Shown here: one piece after another, positions 33,620 through 45,200 of the stretch | Layout of the letters: each line of letters opens with the position of its first letter | Position numbering within the stretch: position 1 is the stretch's first letter | Origin: Bagarius yarrelli | Lineage: Eukaryota > Chordata > Actinopteri > Siluriformes > Sisoridae | Assembly (NCBI GenBank): GCA_005784505.1 | Contig: VCAZ01000097.1 | Span: 1,222,501-1,286,500 of the forward strand | Direction of reading: 5' to 3' | DNA length: 64,000 nucleotides | Position numbers and translations under genes: made by a program | Notes under the pieces: model-generated | Databases searched by the model: none | Seen by the model: the letters and a program-made list of their open reading frames with translations, nothing else | Told to the model about the DNA's origin: nothing

Positions 33620-33821
33620 ATATATTTGTAATATATTTGAGTAATAATCTGGTTCAGGGATAGAACATTGAACATGCCTTTATATACATGGGGATCCTGA
33701 TGTAAGTGTGGCTGTAAACAGATGCATGGACCTTGGATAGCTTTTAACAGAAGCAAGTAATTTATTTATTTCCTTTACTGATCATACACATTCTGCAACC
33801 TCACGGATTTGCGGAGTCGCT

Positions 33822-33962
33822 CTCCACGTGTTTTCCAGTCAGGCGCTTCCGCGGGCGCAACAGAGCGCGGTTGCCAGGCAACGCCGCCATGCCGCCTAAT
33901 CAGCTGAATCCGAGACACCTGAGCGCGCGCCTATAAAAGAGCAAAGAGCGGAGCTTTCGGAG
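33822..33962 (+). promoter_or_regulatory. GC-rich promoter with X-box and TATA box
   Basis: In a locally CpG-rich island there is a CACGTG E-box (about 33826), a near-perfect RFX palindrome gttgccaggcaac (33870-33882), a CCGCCATG element (about 33884) and tataaaag (33932-33939). The order and spacing suggest transcription to the right starting near 33962. X-boxes bound by RFX factors are typical of ciliary and some immune genes. The dependent gene is not identified, and zbbx itself lies upstream and reads toward it. Confidence 0.55.
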
Positions 33963-34014
33963 TGCGGTCATTTAAGTAGCACCAGGTATGGGGCGCAGCT
34001 CTGGTATAGGCTAA

Positions 34015-34290
34015 GAGAAAGAGTGAAAAAAAGGGAGAAAAAGGAAGAGAGAGAAAAGGAGAAGATTTCAGAAAAGAATCTTAGAAAAGAAAAGAAAAAA
34101 AGAAAAGGATTTCAGAAAAGAATGTCTCAAAAAAAAAAAAAAATATATAAAAAAATATATATATAAGAAAAGATTAAGCAATATAAAAGAAAATATTATG
34201 AAAAGATAAGAGTAGGCAAAAGAAAAATATTAAGAAAAGACCAGATTATGAGAAAAGAAGAAAAATATTAAGAAAAAGAAGTCCTCCTTG
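34015..34290 (+). repeat. Purine-rich (GA/AAAG) tract
   Basis: About 275 bases are dominated by A and G with repeating agaaaag-type units just downstream of the promoter-like island. It includes a short A/TA-rich interruption near 34130-34165. Confidence 0.8.
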
Positions 34291-34406
34291 TGTCCACCAG
34301 CATTAGTTGAGTGGAGACCCACCAAGCACATATTCCTCAAAGATAACATTGTGTGCGCACCATAACACGTTCATAAAAGCGCTGTTATTTTTGTCCATAC
34401 TTACAG

Positions 34407-34826
34407 AGAAAAGATGGATAAACTAATGGCATCCCTGGTATGTCACTCATAACATTACTGCTAGTCTTCAGGTGTCTCATGCTTAATCCATTTTTACTGT
34501 CAACAACATTTCTTTCTTAATTAAACGTAGCCATTATAACGGTGATCAACTGTGTTTATGGCAGCAGGAGGAACGAGGCTGCTCGAGCACTGATAAAACC
34601 TCCTCTTGGGTCTACATTTATTACATACGATAGTGTGCAGACATGCCTACCTGTGTGTTTCTTTGTGTATGGAGATGCAGACACATGTGTTTATTCCATT
34701 CTATTTACAGTACGTCCTTTGCTTTGTCTTCTCGTCTCTCATTTCAGCCTTCCTCTGTTAACTTTAACTGCATTTTAATGAGTGAAATAAAACTTGGTGC
34801 CAAAACCCTCCATGTCAACCCCAAAG
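34407..34826 (+). CDS. Candidate 5' coding exons of an unrecognised gene
   Basis: Exon 34407-34437 follows a good acceptor (catacttacag), has ATG at 34414 and encodes MDKLMASL before donor gtatgt. Exon 34748-34826 follows a strong acceptor (ctctcatttcag) and encodes PSSVNFNCILMSEIKLGAKT then LHVNPK before gtcaga, in matching phase. A possible noncoding first exon ends at 33985 (accag|gtatgg). I do not recognise the protein and found no convincing next exon. It could be a lineage-specific gene, a long noncoding RNA with a chance frame, or a degraded gene. Confidence 0.35.
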
Positions 34827-35428
34827 GTCAGACATGTCTTGATTCTTTGTGGAATTAGGGTCTGGAGACAGGCTTAGGCCACTCCAGGATCTTAATGTAC
34901 TTCTTTTTTTTTTTTTTTGAACCACTTGGACATGTGTTTGGGTCACCAAGAAAACAGTTGCTCACTCAGGACAGCATAAAGGTTTGGAACTCCTGCAGTG
35001 CCGCCTTATTAGGTTCAGAATGTCGAAACTTATTTAAAAGTAGATTTTTAAAAATATTTTTTAGGTAAATAACAAACAGAACCAACTTGAATTTGTGTCA
35101 CAATATCAAATCTTATATAGAAGTAATAAAACATAACAGGCATCCATTAAATGTATTATTTGTTAGGACTGCGAGTAAATCATTGACATTGTCCATCTAA
35201 ATAAGAATAATAAATATCTTTTTTTTTGCCTTTTTCGTAAAACAGTAAATAAAAAAAAAATGACAATCCCAATTAAACAGATGCAACGATCAACTATGGC
35301 TTATTTGAAGAATGTGAAACACTAATGTGTGTATTTAGTGTATTTTAACAATCAGTCAAAGACAACTAATATAAAATATACTAATATTATTATTATTATT
35401 AATAATAATAATAATACTGATAATGACA

Positions 35429-35755
35429 TTAATTAAAGTGTTTACGAGCAATTTTGTCTGGCCCGAAAAACACAGTATGTTGTTTCGCATGCCATCTGGT
35501 AAACAGTCCCTGAAGCAAACCACATTTATTTAAATTGTTTAAAGCTGCCAGACAGAATTTCAGCAGCAAAAAAAGTATTGCAAAAATCACCGCAAAAATT
35601 GCAGGATGCCGCTGGAAAAAAAACTGTACATCTGCCATAAACTTTACCGTTGGACCCTGGGACCCTGTCTCTTCATTTATAGCATATTCACCCAGTGTTG
35701 ATTGATCTCTATACGCATCGGAACACTTTTGCAGCAACAACTCAGACATGCACAT
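35429..35755 (-). CDS. Hypothetical 108-residue single-pass membrane protein
   Basis: An ATG-initiated intronless frame on the - strand. It has a polar N-terminal half, then a membrane-like segment AIFAVIFAILFLLLKFCLAAL at about residues 53-72, and a basic C-terminus (RWHAK, KIARKHF). The sequence is not low-complexity and matches no repeat seen in the window. There is no clear promoter. A frame this long can arise by chance in a 64-kb window, so it is only a candidate. I do not recognise a family. Confidence 0.3.
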   Translation of the reverse strand: MCMSELLLQKCSDAYRDQSTLGEYAINEETGSQGPTVKFMADVQFFFQRHPAIFAVIFAILFLLLKFCLAALNNLNKCGLLQGLFTRWHAKQHTVFFGPDKIARKHFN

Positions 35756-35906
35756 TTGTCAGCTAAATTAGATGCGCTTTTAATTTGATGCTGAATAAGT
35801 GCTATTCTATCATGTTAATTAAATGTGTTTGTTTTATGGTTGGTTTTGTCTTACAAACTCCAATTCAAATGAAGTTGGGACGTTGTGTTAAAAATACACA
35901 TCTTTT

Positions 35907-35961
35907 ATTCTTCTCCTTTCTGCTGTTCCCTTTTAGGGGTCGCCACAGAAGCAAATCATCT

Positions 35962-36049
<88 letters not shown>

Positions 36050-36189
36050 AACCACCCCCACCCCCCCCCCCCCCCCCCCCCCCCCACCCCACCCCCCCCC
36101 CCCCCCCACCCCACCCCCCCCCCCCCCCCCCCCACCTAACTCTATTCTCTACATCCTCTTCACTCACACACACTAACTTATCTCTCATT
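35907..36189 (-). mobile_element. Antisense LINE 3' fragment split by poly-C expansion
   Basis: The flanks 'ctgctgttcccttttagggg' and 'ctctattctctacatcctct' are the two sides of the LINE 3' region also seen at 1876-1960 and 51020-51100. Here they are separated by about 170 C-rich bases. Confidence 0.65.
35964..36136. repeat. Long poly-C / poly-G tract
   Basis: About 170 bases are almost pure C on the + strand with rare A interruptions and one 'gaacca' break near 36049. Any protein frame across it (Pro- or Gly-rich) is an artefact. Confidence 0.9.
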
Positions 36190-36191
36190 CA

Positions 36192-36325
36192 TACAAACTG
36201 AGCAATTAGGGGTTTAAGAGCCTTGCTTAGGGGCCCAACAGTGGTGGCTTGGTGAAGTGAAGGTAGAAATCGAACCAACAATCTTCGGGTTAAGAGTCTA
36301 ACACGTTAACTATGAGCCACAGTAC
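36192..36325 (-). repeat. SINE family A, reverse
   Basis: The reverse order of family-A blocks is visible: 'agagccttgcttaggggccc', 'gtggcttggtgaagtg', 'gaaccaacaatcttcgggtt'. Confidence 0.65.
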
Positions 36326-36392
36326 AGCATCTTCTAATAGATACAGAAAGGAGTAGAAATTTAGTAGTCTTACTGCCTGTCTCATATGCAAG

Positions 36393-36393
36393 G

Positions 36394-36475
<82 letters not shown>

Positions 36476-36491
36476 TAGATAGATAGATAGA
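36393..36491. repeat. (GATA)n microsatellite
   Basis: About 24 tandem GATA units with one break near 36474. Confidence 0.93.
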
Positions 36492-36499
36492 TCTTTATA

Positions 36500-37980
36500 G
36501 AACTAACAGACTTTAACAAATTTTGATTAGGTGGACAACATAGAGGTTTTGAGTGTCCTACATTAAAATACATATCCTGACAGCCCATGTTAGTGTGTGA
36601 AGTACCTATTAAGGATGCTTGTCATCAGTCTGTATTTTAAAACAGCAGGGGCAAAGCCAGAATTTCCCAAAGGGTGATAGATGAAGTCAAAGGGCAGGAT
36701 TTGATTACTGGCATTAGGTGAAGAACCTAATCAATTATTGGCATTATCAGCATGTCTCAAGGTAATAAAGCTAATTCTTTAAATGTGGAAATATCACAGC
36801 GGTTATGTTACACAGGTGAATTTCTGAAAGCTGCTGTTCAAATCAAAAGTCAGGTTTATTATGTGCCATTTTAAATAAGCGCCAATTTAACAGTTCGAAC
36901 AACTATCAATGATTTACTTTAGAAACCTTTCATTTACTGACACCTAAAGCATGTTTTTTGTCATAATTTAAAAAAAGTTTCATTCACACAGATCCATACA
37001 ATTCCTTTGCATCATTTATTACGCATTATTATTAAATATAATAATACATAAACATATAATAAAGTAGCAATGCACCGAATATATATAATGCAGAAATATA
37101 TGAGGCCCAAATATATCATCGCCCAAAGCCTGGCTGTCTTAATAATGGACGCTGCTGCTGCTCAAATAGCCTCAGTAAATAGAGGAAACAAATATCCCAG
37201 ACTTCAACCAGAAAGCAAAAGATTTTATACTTGGAAAAAGCATCTTGTACTCAGTGTTTCATTTCCAACCAAACTCTTTAATTTAGGCAAGAATGACCTC
37301 TTAATGCCAATTAGCTCCTAGAACTGCACTAAAATCAGCCAGTTTTTGATATATTTAGGAGCACAGATGCACTGGAGTCTCAGAGGATATACCTCACCCA
37401 AATACATCCCTAAAATAAATCAAAGTAACAAACTATGCCTCTGACCTGATTTCACTCATGATAGGGGAAACGGGAAAAACATGCATTTGTCTTTCCTCAA
37501 AGAAGGATTCAGCTACTGCAATCTGTAATAGGATGTACCACCTTGATGGCCTCCTGAAGACTTTTAATAATGAAATAAGCCAATAAAAGACTTCAGTACA
37601 TTAGCCATCTCTCTGTAGCCACCAGTACTGACCTCTAAAGAAAGATTGGTGGCCCAACATAGCTCATTAATAGCCGTCCCTCAAGTCTATTAGCAAATTG
37701 TGCTTGGGGAAAAAACAAAAAACATAAGTACCCTTCTAACCTGCCACTATATGAGCCTTGCCCACCAACTTACAGAGCATGATTAACGTAAAATCATATG
37801 CACAGACAGTAACTTTTGATTTAATTTAGCAATGTTAAATATAAATCACTTATATTAATTGACTAATTATATTTAAGATGCTAATCTAAAAAAAAAAATC
37901 TAATTCAAATGTTTTTCAGGTTTTCTTCACGAGAACTCGTTCTGCTGCAGAAGAATAACTCGGGGTATTTCTCTGTCTTG
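36500..37980. other. Intergenic, nothing recognised
   Basis: AT-rich sequence without convincing exons, repeats or regulatory clusters. Confidence 0.45.
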
Positions 37981-37984
37981 GAAG

Positions 37985-38270
37985 TAAATGTCTTTTTGTC
38001 ACACACAGCACAGTGAAATTTGTTTCTTCGCATATCCCATCTTAGTAAGTTGGGGGTCAGAGTGCAGGGTCAGCTATGATACAGCGCCCCCTGGAGCAGG
38101 AAGGTTTAAGGGTCAAAAACCCAACAGTGGTTGGCTTGCCGGTGGTGGGGCTTTAACCCAGGTGTTTCTGGTCCTCAGATCAACAGCTGGTGGTCGTGAG
38201 GCTTGAATCCAGGTCTCCCTGGTCTCCAGATCAGCAACCCAGCACCTTAACCATTTGAGCCACCACACCG
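37985..38270 (-). repeat. SINE family B, reverse
   Basis: It has 'tcgcatatcccatcttagta', 'agttgggggtcagagtgcag' and 'ttaaccatttgagccaccac'. Confidence 0.75.
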
Positions 38271-39504
38271 GTGCTCGGGAAGTCAGAAGCCCGAGGGACA
38301 ACGCGCTCATTGGCCACGATGTTGACATTAGATGACCAGTACAGTGAATCAACTCTTAAAGCCCCAAAAACCAATCCATGCAGTACAGGTTACTAAAATA
38401 AACTTCTTGATTTTCATTAACTAGTAATTTAACACTATGCTTTCAATTAGAGCAAAATCAAGCAACTGTGGCTGTAACAGTGAAGTTTACCGGTTCGGTT
38501 TGGAAGTGGAGGTACACATAGTTTAGGTGGTGGCACTTAAACCTACTGCAGCTATTTCTGGATGTAAGCTTCATCTTTTTTTCCCAACATGGAAAAAGCA
38601 CATTTGTAATCCAATTTTACAACAGTTCATTGAACCTGCAAGGTGAGAGTGTTTTATTGCGAAGGTGAAAGTGTGTAAGCGTGAATGTGTTATTGCAACT
38701 ACAAAAAAACCCCCCACCTTTTAAATAAGTGGTACCAAGGAAAAGTGAGACTTTCTGCAATATACAGTGTAAATTAACATTTTTCTGTTCTGCCTAATGA
38801 ACAGAATATCACATTAGTACACACTCCGCAGACTTGATGTGAATGTTTACAATAACTATAAAGTTACCAGTCTTGCTCATCTAATCATCTAAAATGTGAG
38901 CGAAAAATAGAAAAAAACGAATCACTTGGATTTTCGGCTTAAATGACAATATGGTGCATGTTTTGTCTATGAAAATCAGATTGCTGTAGCGTCTCATTTT
39001 CCTACTGCTTTATCATCTCTAGTGCACTTAAAAAAAAGGAATAATGTCTGTGTTGTTATGCACGAGAGGCCATTACATTGTAATTTGTGTGGAATTCCAT
39101 CATTGCCTGAATTAAACAATAAAAAGGCAGTTTTTTCTAGGTATAGTGGTGCAATGTCTTATGTCTTATGTCTTGATGGACCGATAACGCCTTTCAAAGG
39201 GCAGCAGAGTGAAGAGGTGGTTGCTTGGGTGAAAAGAGTTATTTTATTATTCTATTGGCCTGTCATATGCCCATCGTACCTGGCGGTGAAGATCTCCCCA
39301 AGTGAAGGCAGCTGTGCACCAGTGGGTTTTTTTTTTTTTTTTTTTTTTTTGTCCTGAGTTGATGACAGCTACAGTGCAGCCGGTATAACACACCAGGATG
39401 CCATGAAATAATATGTTTGCAACTGAGCAGTGGTAAATGGTTGGTTTTACTCAATGCCCTTAGCATGTACAGCCACTGCTCTGCTTTCTTTACCAGTAAA
39501 TCAT

Positions 39505-40345
39505 TGCTTATACTTGAGCGAGACCCTTAACCCTTCTTGCTCCAGGGGCGCTTTATCATTGCTGACCTTTGAGCTCTGACCCCCAACTTACTAAGATGGG
39601 ATATGCAAAGACAGTTATTGTTGTTTATTTTGAATAAATCTGCACTTATTCTATTATAGCCCCCTACGTCTGCTGCGCTCTCAAGACTTTGGCAATCCGA
39701 TAAACTAAAGAATAACCAAATCAACTGCAGGTGGCAGATCCTTTCCTTATCTAGCGCTCAAACTCTGGAATAATTCACCCTGCACTGTTCGGGAGGCAGA
39801 CACACTCTGCCAGTTTAACACTAGATTAAATACACATCTCTTCAGCCTGAATTACACATAATACACACATTTTCATTATTCAAATCCGTTAAAGGATCGT
39901 CAGGCTGCAATAATCAGATCAACCGGAACCGGGAAACACCACCAATCACACACAATATATTTGTATATCATAAGTCGAACGGCATCTACACTAACATGTA
40001 TGTCTGATTCTTTGTTTTTTCGAGATCACCATAATCATTTGGAGACCAGCAGTTTCTTAGTGACCATCCGGACGAGACCACTGAAGCTTTACTGCAGTAT
40101 GGAATAACCTGCTGGTTTATCTGGTCAGAGGAGAACTGACCCCGTGACTGAACCTGGTTTCTCCCAAGCTGTTTTCTCCATTTTATCACCGATGGCGTTT
40201 TGGCTTGCTTAGTTAGGGACTCTTAATTGACAGATATGAATCAAATTAAGTGTTTTTTAGTGAGTGTTTAATGATGTCGTTTCTGATGGGATTCTGTATC
40301 AATCCAGATTGTTAAAAGCGCTAAATAAATAAAGGGGACTTGACT
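39505..40345 (+). mobile_element. SINE B fragment followed by LINE (Rex/L2-like) 3' end
   Basis: A SINE B piece (39505-39620) precedes a decayed LINE. The sequence 'ggcagatcctttccttatct...aaactctggaataattca' matches the DRSFSYLAPKLWN-type C-terminal region common to fish Rex1/L2 reverse transcriptases. A long 3' UTR-like tail then runs to 'gcgctaaataaataaa'. Confidence 0.5.
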
Positions 40346-41163
40346 CGACAATACATTCGCATCTACGTTATATTTCCTTGATCCCAGCACTGACCTGACC
40401 TTTGTTAAATTTGTCTGTCTCAATCACTGCAATAAACAAACAGAATTGTTCCTAACTGAAAGGATAATTCAGGAAACATTTCTCACAATTGTGGTTCCTA
40501 TCACATACAGTTGTGAAAACATAAGATTTTAATTGATTTTTAAGCATTTTTTTTTAAATATCGGCACAGTAGGTGATAGAACAGTTGGCTGGCTACTGGA
40601 TGACATTTACAACACACTCTCATCACACCCAATCTCCTAGTTCTTATAACTCTCCTGCCATTTGGCATGTTGACATTTTAACAGGGGAAGCGTGGGCAAA
40701 CCAATGTAGCTGCATAACTGTCTTTTCATTTAGTGCTGAAAACACTGTCTCAGTATCAGAGAGAAAGAAAGACTTTCTAAACAAGAAGCCGGTCGTTATA
40801 ATTATGCCGTTTTGTCCATTCTCGTTGTATTTAATTGTGAATTGTGGCGATTGTATTTAACCTTCTATAATATCTCCCATAATATACTTGGATTATTATA
40901 ATAAAGAACCACTGATGCCTTGTCAAATGTCAAAATATGTCCTATGTCACTCCTGCTTGGCTAAACTGATGTATTTGTTGTGTTGTATGTATAAGACATG
41001 AAATTTTTTGGCAGATTTTATCTTCTTATGTGCTTTTGTACATGAATAACAGAAGACACACTGTCCAGAAATGATCAGTTGGATGTTTGGGAGGTTGTTG
41101 AAACAGTGACTTGATTACCTTCTTGATAGATTGTAATGTGTATCAAGATGTGATGTCGTTGTT

Positions 41164-41360
41164 TTTTAGATTAGATTAGATTAGATTAGATTTAACTTTG
41201 TCACTGTGCGAGGTACGTGTACAGAGCCAATGAAATGCAGTTAGCATCTAACCAGAAGTGCATACGTGGCTTATTTACAATAAATAGCAGTGTAATAAGT
41301 AAGGGTCTGGGGGTTAATAATGTACAGAGGCGAGGGTAATTAATGTACAGAAGGTGCAGT
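41164..41360 (+). repeat. (TTAGA)n plus retroposon-like tail
   Basis: The run 'attagattagattagattag' precedes 'gtacagagccaatgaaatgc' and repeated 'taatgtacaga' motifs. It looks like the end of a retroposed element with its simple tail; class uncertain. Confidence 0.4.
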
Positions 41361-42014
41361 AGTGTGTGTGTGTGTATATGGTATCTATAATAACTATAAA
41401 TATAGATATATATATATATATATAGTATAGTATACAGTTAAAGCTTTGCAAGGAAAGACAGATAGTTATGGATGGTGCAAAGATGCATAATGATAAATAG
41501 TGACAAGTATTCGACAACACAAATAAAAAAAAACAGTCTCATAAATTTAGTGCGTCATTCTGTTTGCAGCATCTGATGCACCAATATGTCTAATCAGATA
41601 CCGAAAAAGATTTACTTCCCTTCTTAGCCCGCTTCTTCAGGAGATAAAACGCTATTAAAAGATGCATTGTTTAGGGAAACAGGCGCTTGCATAACTGCTA
41701 CAGATTTCAGACTGGCCAGCTGGTGAGGATGCTTCCACTCCACACAAGACAGCCGCAATAAAACAGAGAAAGGAACAAGGTTTTTGCAGTTCCATGCGGA
41801 TCTAGTTGATGTGTTGCGGATCTGTTGACCTGTATAGATCGATTGAGTAAATGTGTGAATGCGAGTGTTAGAATACAAAAGTGGGGAAAGAGAAATTAGA
41901 AATAAAGGAAAAAAAGTTTTTTAGCAAACATTTTTAGCACATAAAAAATTACAATTTGCATCAGAAGCTAGTGTTATCAGGTGTTTAAACAGAACTTGGA
42001 AAAAGGCGAATGTG

Positions 42015-42245
42015 AAGATTGTTGATGTTCCTCCTTAGTCGGCTGAGGAAGTTCAACCTGCCACAGGAGCTGCTTGGACAGTTTTATTCAGCCATCATCG
42101 AGTCGGTCCTGTGCACTTCCATAACTGTCTGGTTGCCGGTGGTTTCTGGTCTTCAAATCAACAGCTGCCGGTGGTGGGGCTTGAATCCAAGCGTTTCTGG
42201 TCTTCAGATCAGCAACTCAGCGCCTTAACCGTTTGAGCCATTGTT
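42015..42245 (+). mobile_element. L2/CR1-like reverse-transcriptase fragment joined to reverse SINE B
   Basis: 42025-42130 encodes SRLRKFNLPQELLGQFYSAI then IESVLCTSITVW, a hallmark stretch of fish L2/CR1-type reverse transcriptases. At about 42130 it joins a reverse SINE B ending 'accgtttgagcca'. Confidence 0.75.
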
Positions 42246-42249
42246 CAAT

Positions 42250-45200
42250 AAAAATTAAAAAATATATGCATTACAATACCACTGTTACTACCTAAATCTG
42301 TGCAATAATACTCTATTTATTTTACATATAAAATGTGCAATAATCTATTTTCTTTTGTTTGCTCGTATGCTTTTATTTCTATCTTAATTAAAATGCGCAA
42401 CTGGAAGCTTCTATTACCGAAACGCTTCCTTGTAAGTGCAAACCTACTTGGCAATAAAACTCTTTCTGATTCTGATTCCGGCCATATAGTGACATACTTC
42501 AATGAGGGACATGAGGGACGGATACTATGCAAGCTATCACAGTATAGTTATTACTGTTTGTAATGATAAATTCAGTTTAAATATAGATTTTATTGTATAT
42601 TTATATATTTCTATAGTTTATTTGCTTCACATAGGCTTTATATTTGATTAATCTTATTTTTTATTTTATTTTTATTTTAAATCTAATGTTAAAAATCCGA
42701 AAATTATTGAGATTATTAATCTTATGACACTCTCAGTTTTGAAGACGCAGTTTTGCTGGCCGAGGCGCTGCTAATTAAAAGAAATAAGAATGAACGAAGT
42801 AAGAAATCTGTGACTACTAAAAAGAAAATGATCATTGGATCTAAATCACAATAGAACGTGTATCTGGGTGCTTGTGGGTGAAAATTAACTCTTGTCAGAC
42901 ATTTATACAGGCCTGTGTAAATAGCAAGGTTGTGACACATACACAGTGAAGTGACAGCGGTGCATAAATGCACGACAAACTGACAGATGCCTTAATTTAG
43001 TGTTTCCACACAGCTGTGCAATGAAAATTACCTTTAACTTCCAGAAAACAATCCAGTAGTCAATAATCTATAGGCTTGGAAATTTATTCGAGTGTGATTG
43101 CATAACCCGACACCTGGGCAAGTCAACTGTGTTTCAGTAAATGCAGTTATTTAACTTTCAAGCTGTCAAATTCTTTGTGTTTAACTGTGACACGCATCTA
43201 CATGACAAGTGAATCTGAGCAGGTGTTTCTGGTGCTTTCTGCATTTGGAACAAAGCTCACTTTTTTTTTTTTTTGTACACCCAAAAGTACATGCTGCAAG
43301 AGGGACGCCGGCACTCGTAGGCCAAGTTAACTGTGTGCGTGGGTGGGTATTGTGCCCACCTACACAGGTAAAAAAATCATTTTATATAGATTATAAATAA
43401 TTAAAATAAATTAAACATTGAACAGTGATTTTTAATGTAATGAAAATTAGCTATGTTCATCATTTTCTCTGATGGGCTGTGCTGTATCTTATGCGTCATT
43501 AAGGCTTAATCCCATTTCTACCCCTTAACTCTTTTGGTTAAAGGCGTAGGGGTAGAAGAAAGGGCCAGATACCCCTTTAAATGAACATTTTTTAGGACCA
43601 CACTTTAAACGTCGGACTATACGTTAGCTAGAGCGGCAACATGGCTGCCCAGGAGACCAAGGAGACTGACAAGGAATAAGGAATTTGTTTTAGTACATTT
43701 AACGATGTATTCATATTTTACCGTCATGTTCTTCAAAAACACTTAAAAAACCAGTTTGCTGCTTGTCAGGTACTGTGGTGGAATGAAGCAGGAGGACAGG
43801 GAGATAGCAACACTAGAGCAACCCTTGGAAGTAACAAAAGAAAACCAAGCGATTAGCATTAGCGTTTAGCATTAGGCACGAGGAGAATCAAGGAAATCAC
43901 AGGAGCCTAGAGAAACGAGGAAGAGAACACAGAACACGGTGGAACATCACAGCATCAGCACCGGACAAGTTCAGAGGGTTTTGGTTCTTTAGGACTTTCT
44001 GACTCGGTTTAATCATTGGTGTCATAGGAATTTTGGCCAACTCCAAATGAATCCTTCAATTAAATATAGTTTAGGGCAAGAAAAATTAGCCAATGAGGAA
44101 TGTCTGAGCTTAATGCAAAATTTGCAAATGAATCCTCTGGCTCAGTAATTTGAATATGTGATGACCCATACACATCATCACTCATCATCTATTACCCTGG
44201 TAACAACTACAGTGAAATGATCATTGTCCATGCATGCGATTACCAGTGATGTGTTCTAGGCTACCAGGTTTTATCGATATCAGCCAAACGTTTCTTCTAA
44301 TTTAACATTTTTATGTAATGCTAATTTGTTATTCTGTATTATGAAGCTTCCTAACAGGTTTTGTAAAAGTCAGTATGACGCATCATGCGATAGACAGAAA
44401 TCATTATTGTATTTTTCTCTAGCATAGAAAAAGCTTTTTCATCCTAAACACAAAACAATAATAATACAGTAATTTAGCTATTAAATCAAAAAAAACTCAG
44501 TAGCACATTACTAAATAGTAACATTTATGGGAAGGTTAGGAATAAATGCAACAGTTAAAGGAATAGTTTAGGATTAAACGGTCCTGTTAAATGCAGATTT
44601 CTTTTAATATACATTTTTTAGCTTAATTGTGGTTTATCTTCCCCTTTCACAGTCCATTACTTCTACAGGGTGGACAAGCCATCCTTACACATTAACCCTG
44701 GTCTCTTTCTGTTTAAAGCTGATATGACCGATCGTTTTTAGCAGTGACACCGAGGCTGCTCTCATCCGTCATGTAGATATTCAGTCCTCCAGTTTCCTAT
44801 CCAGACATTGCAATGGGAATGCAAAATCTGCCCTTTCGGAAGTGAATCCCTCAGCTCTGGAGTCATGTATAATATTATTAGCCTCTGAGTTGTCATTAGA
44901 TAAATTTCAACCTTTAAAATAAGCGATGTTAGAGCGAAGTAAAGTGTGTGTGTGTGTGTGTGTGTGTCCCTTAAGGGAATGTGATAGCAAAAATATCAAC
45001 TAGTGCACATTTTGTAAATGACCATGTGACATAAAGTGTATTTTCTATAGTAAGTTAAGGCGAATGAGGATGATGAAAGCCTAATGGAGTGCTGGTATAA
45101 TCACAACATCATAATAATAACAACAGTTTTTAAGACCATAATAAGACCGATACCAATGGACATTACAATAAACCATCATTTTTACTGACATCAGTGTGAA

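Larger units (their letters stand above)
30048..33820. other. Intergenic, mostly unrecognised
   Basis: It contains a (TTCT)n array (31461-31520), a SINE A copy (32824-32996) and a (TA)n array (33571-33617). About 30420-30900 is slightly less AT-rich but has no open coding structure. No gene is supported. Confidence 0.5.

Noticed and set aside
35785..36201. Long Pro-rich (+) and Gly-rich (-) frames
   Set aside because: They are created by the poly-C tract, where every frame stays open.
37070..37321. 83-codon + strand frame
   Set aside because: It has no promoter or splice context, its composition matches the AT-rich background, and it is not recognised.
40573..40860. 95-codon + strand frame in the intergenic region
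   Set aside because: A possible acceptor at about 40732 gives a phase that does not fit the candidate gene starting at 34407. The composition is unremarkable and no homology is recognised.
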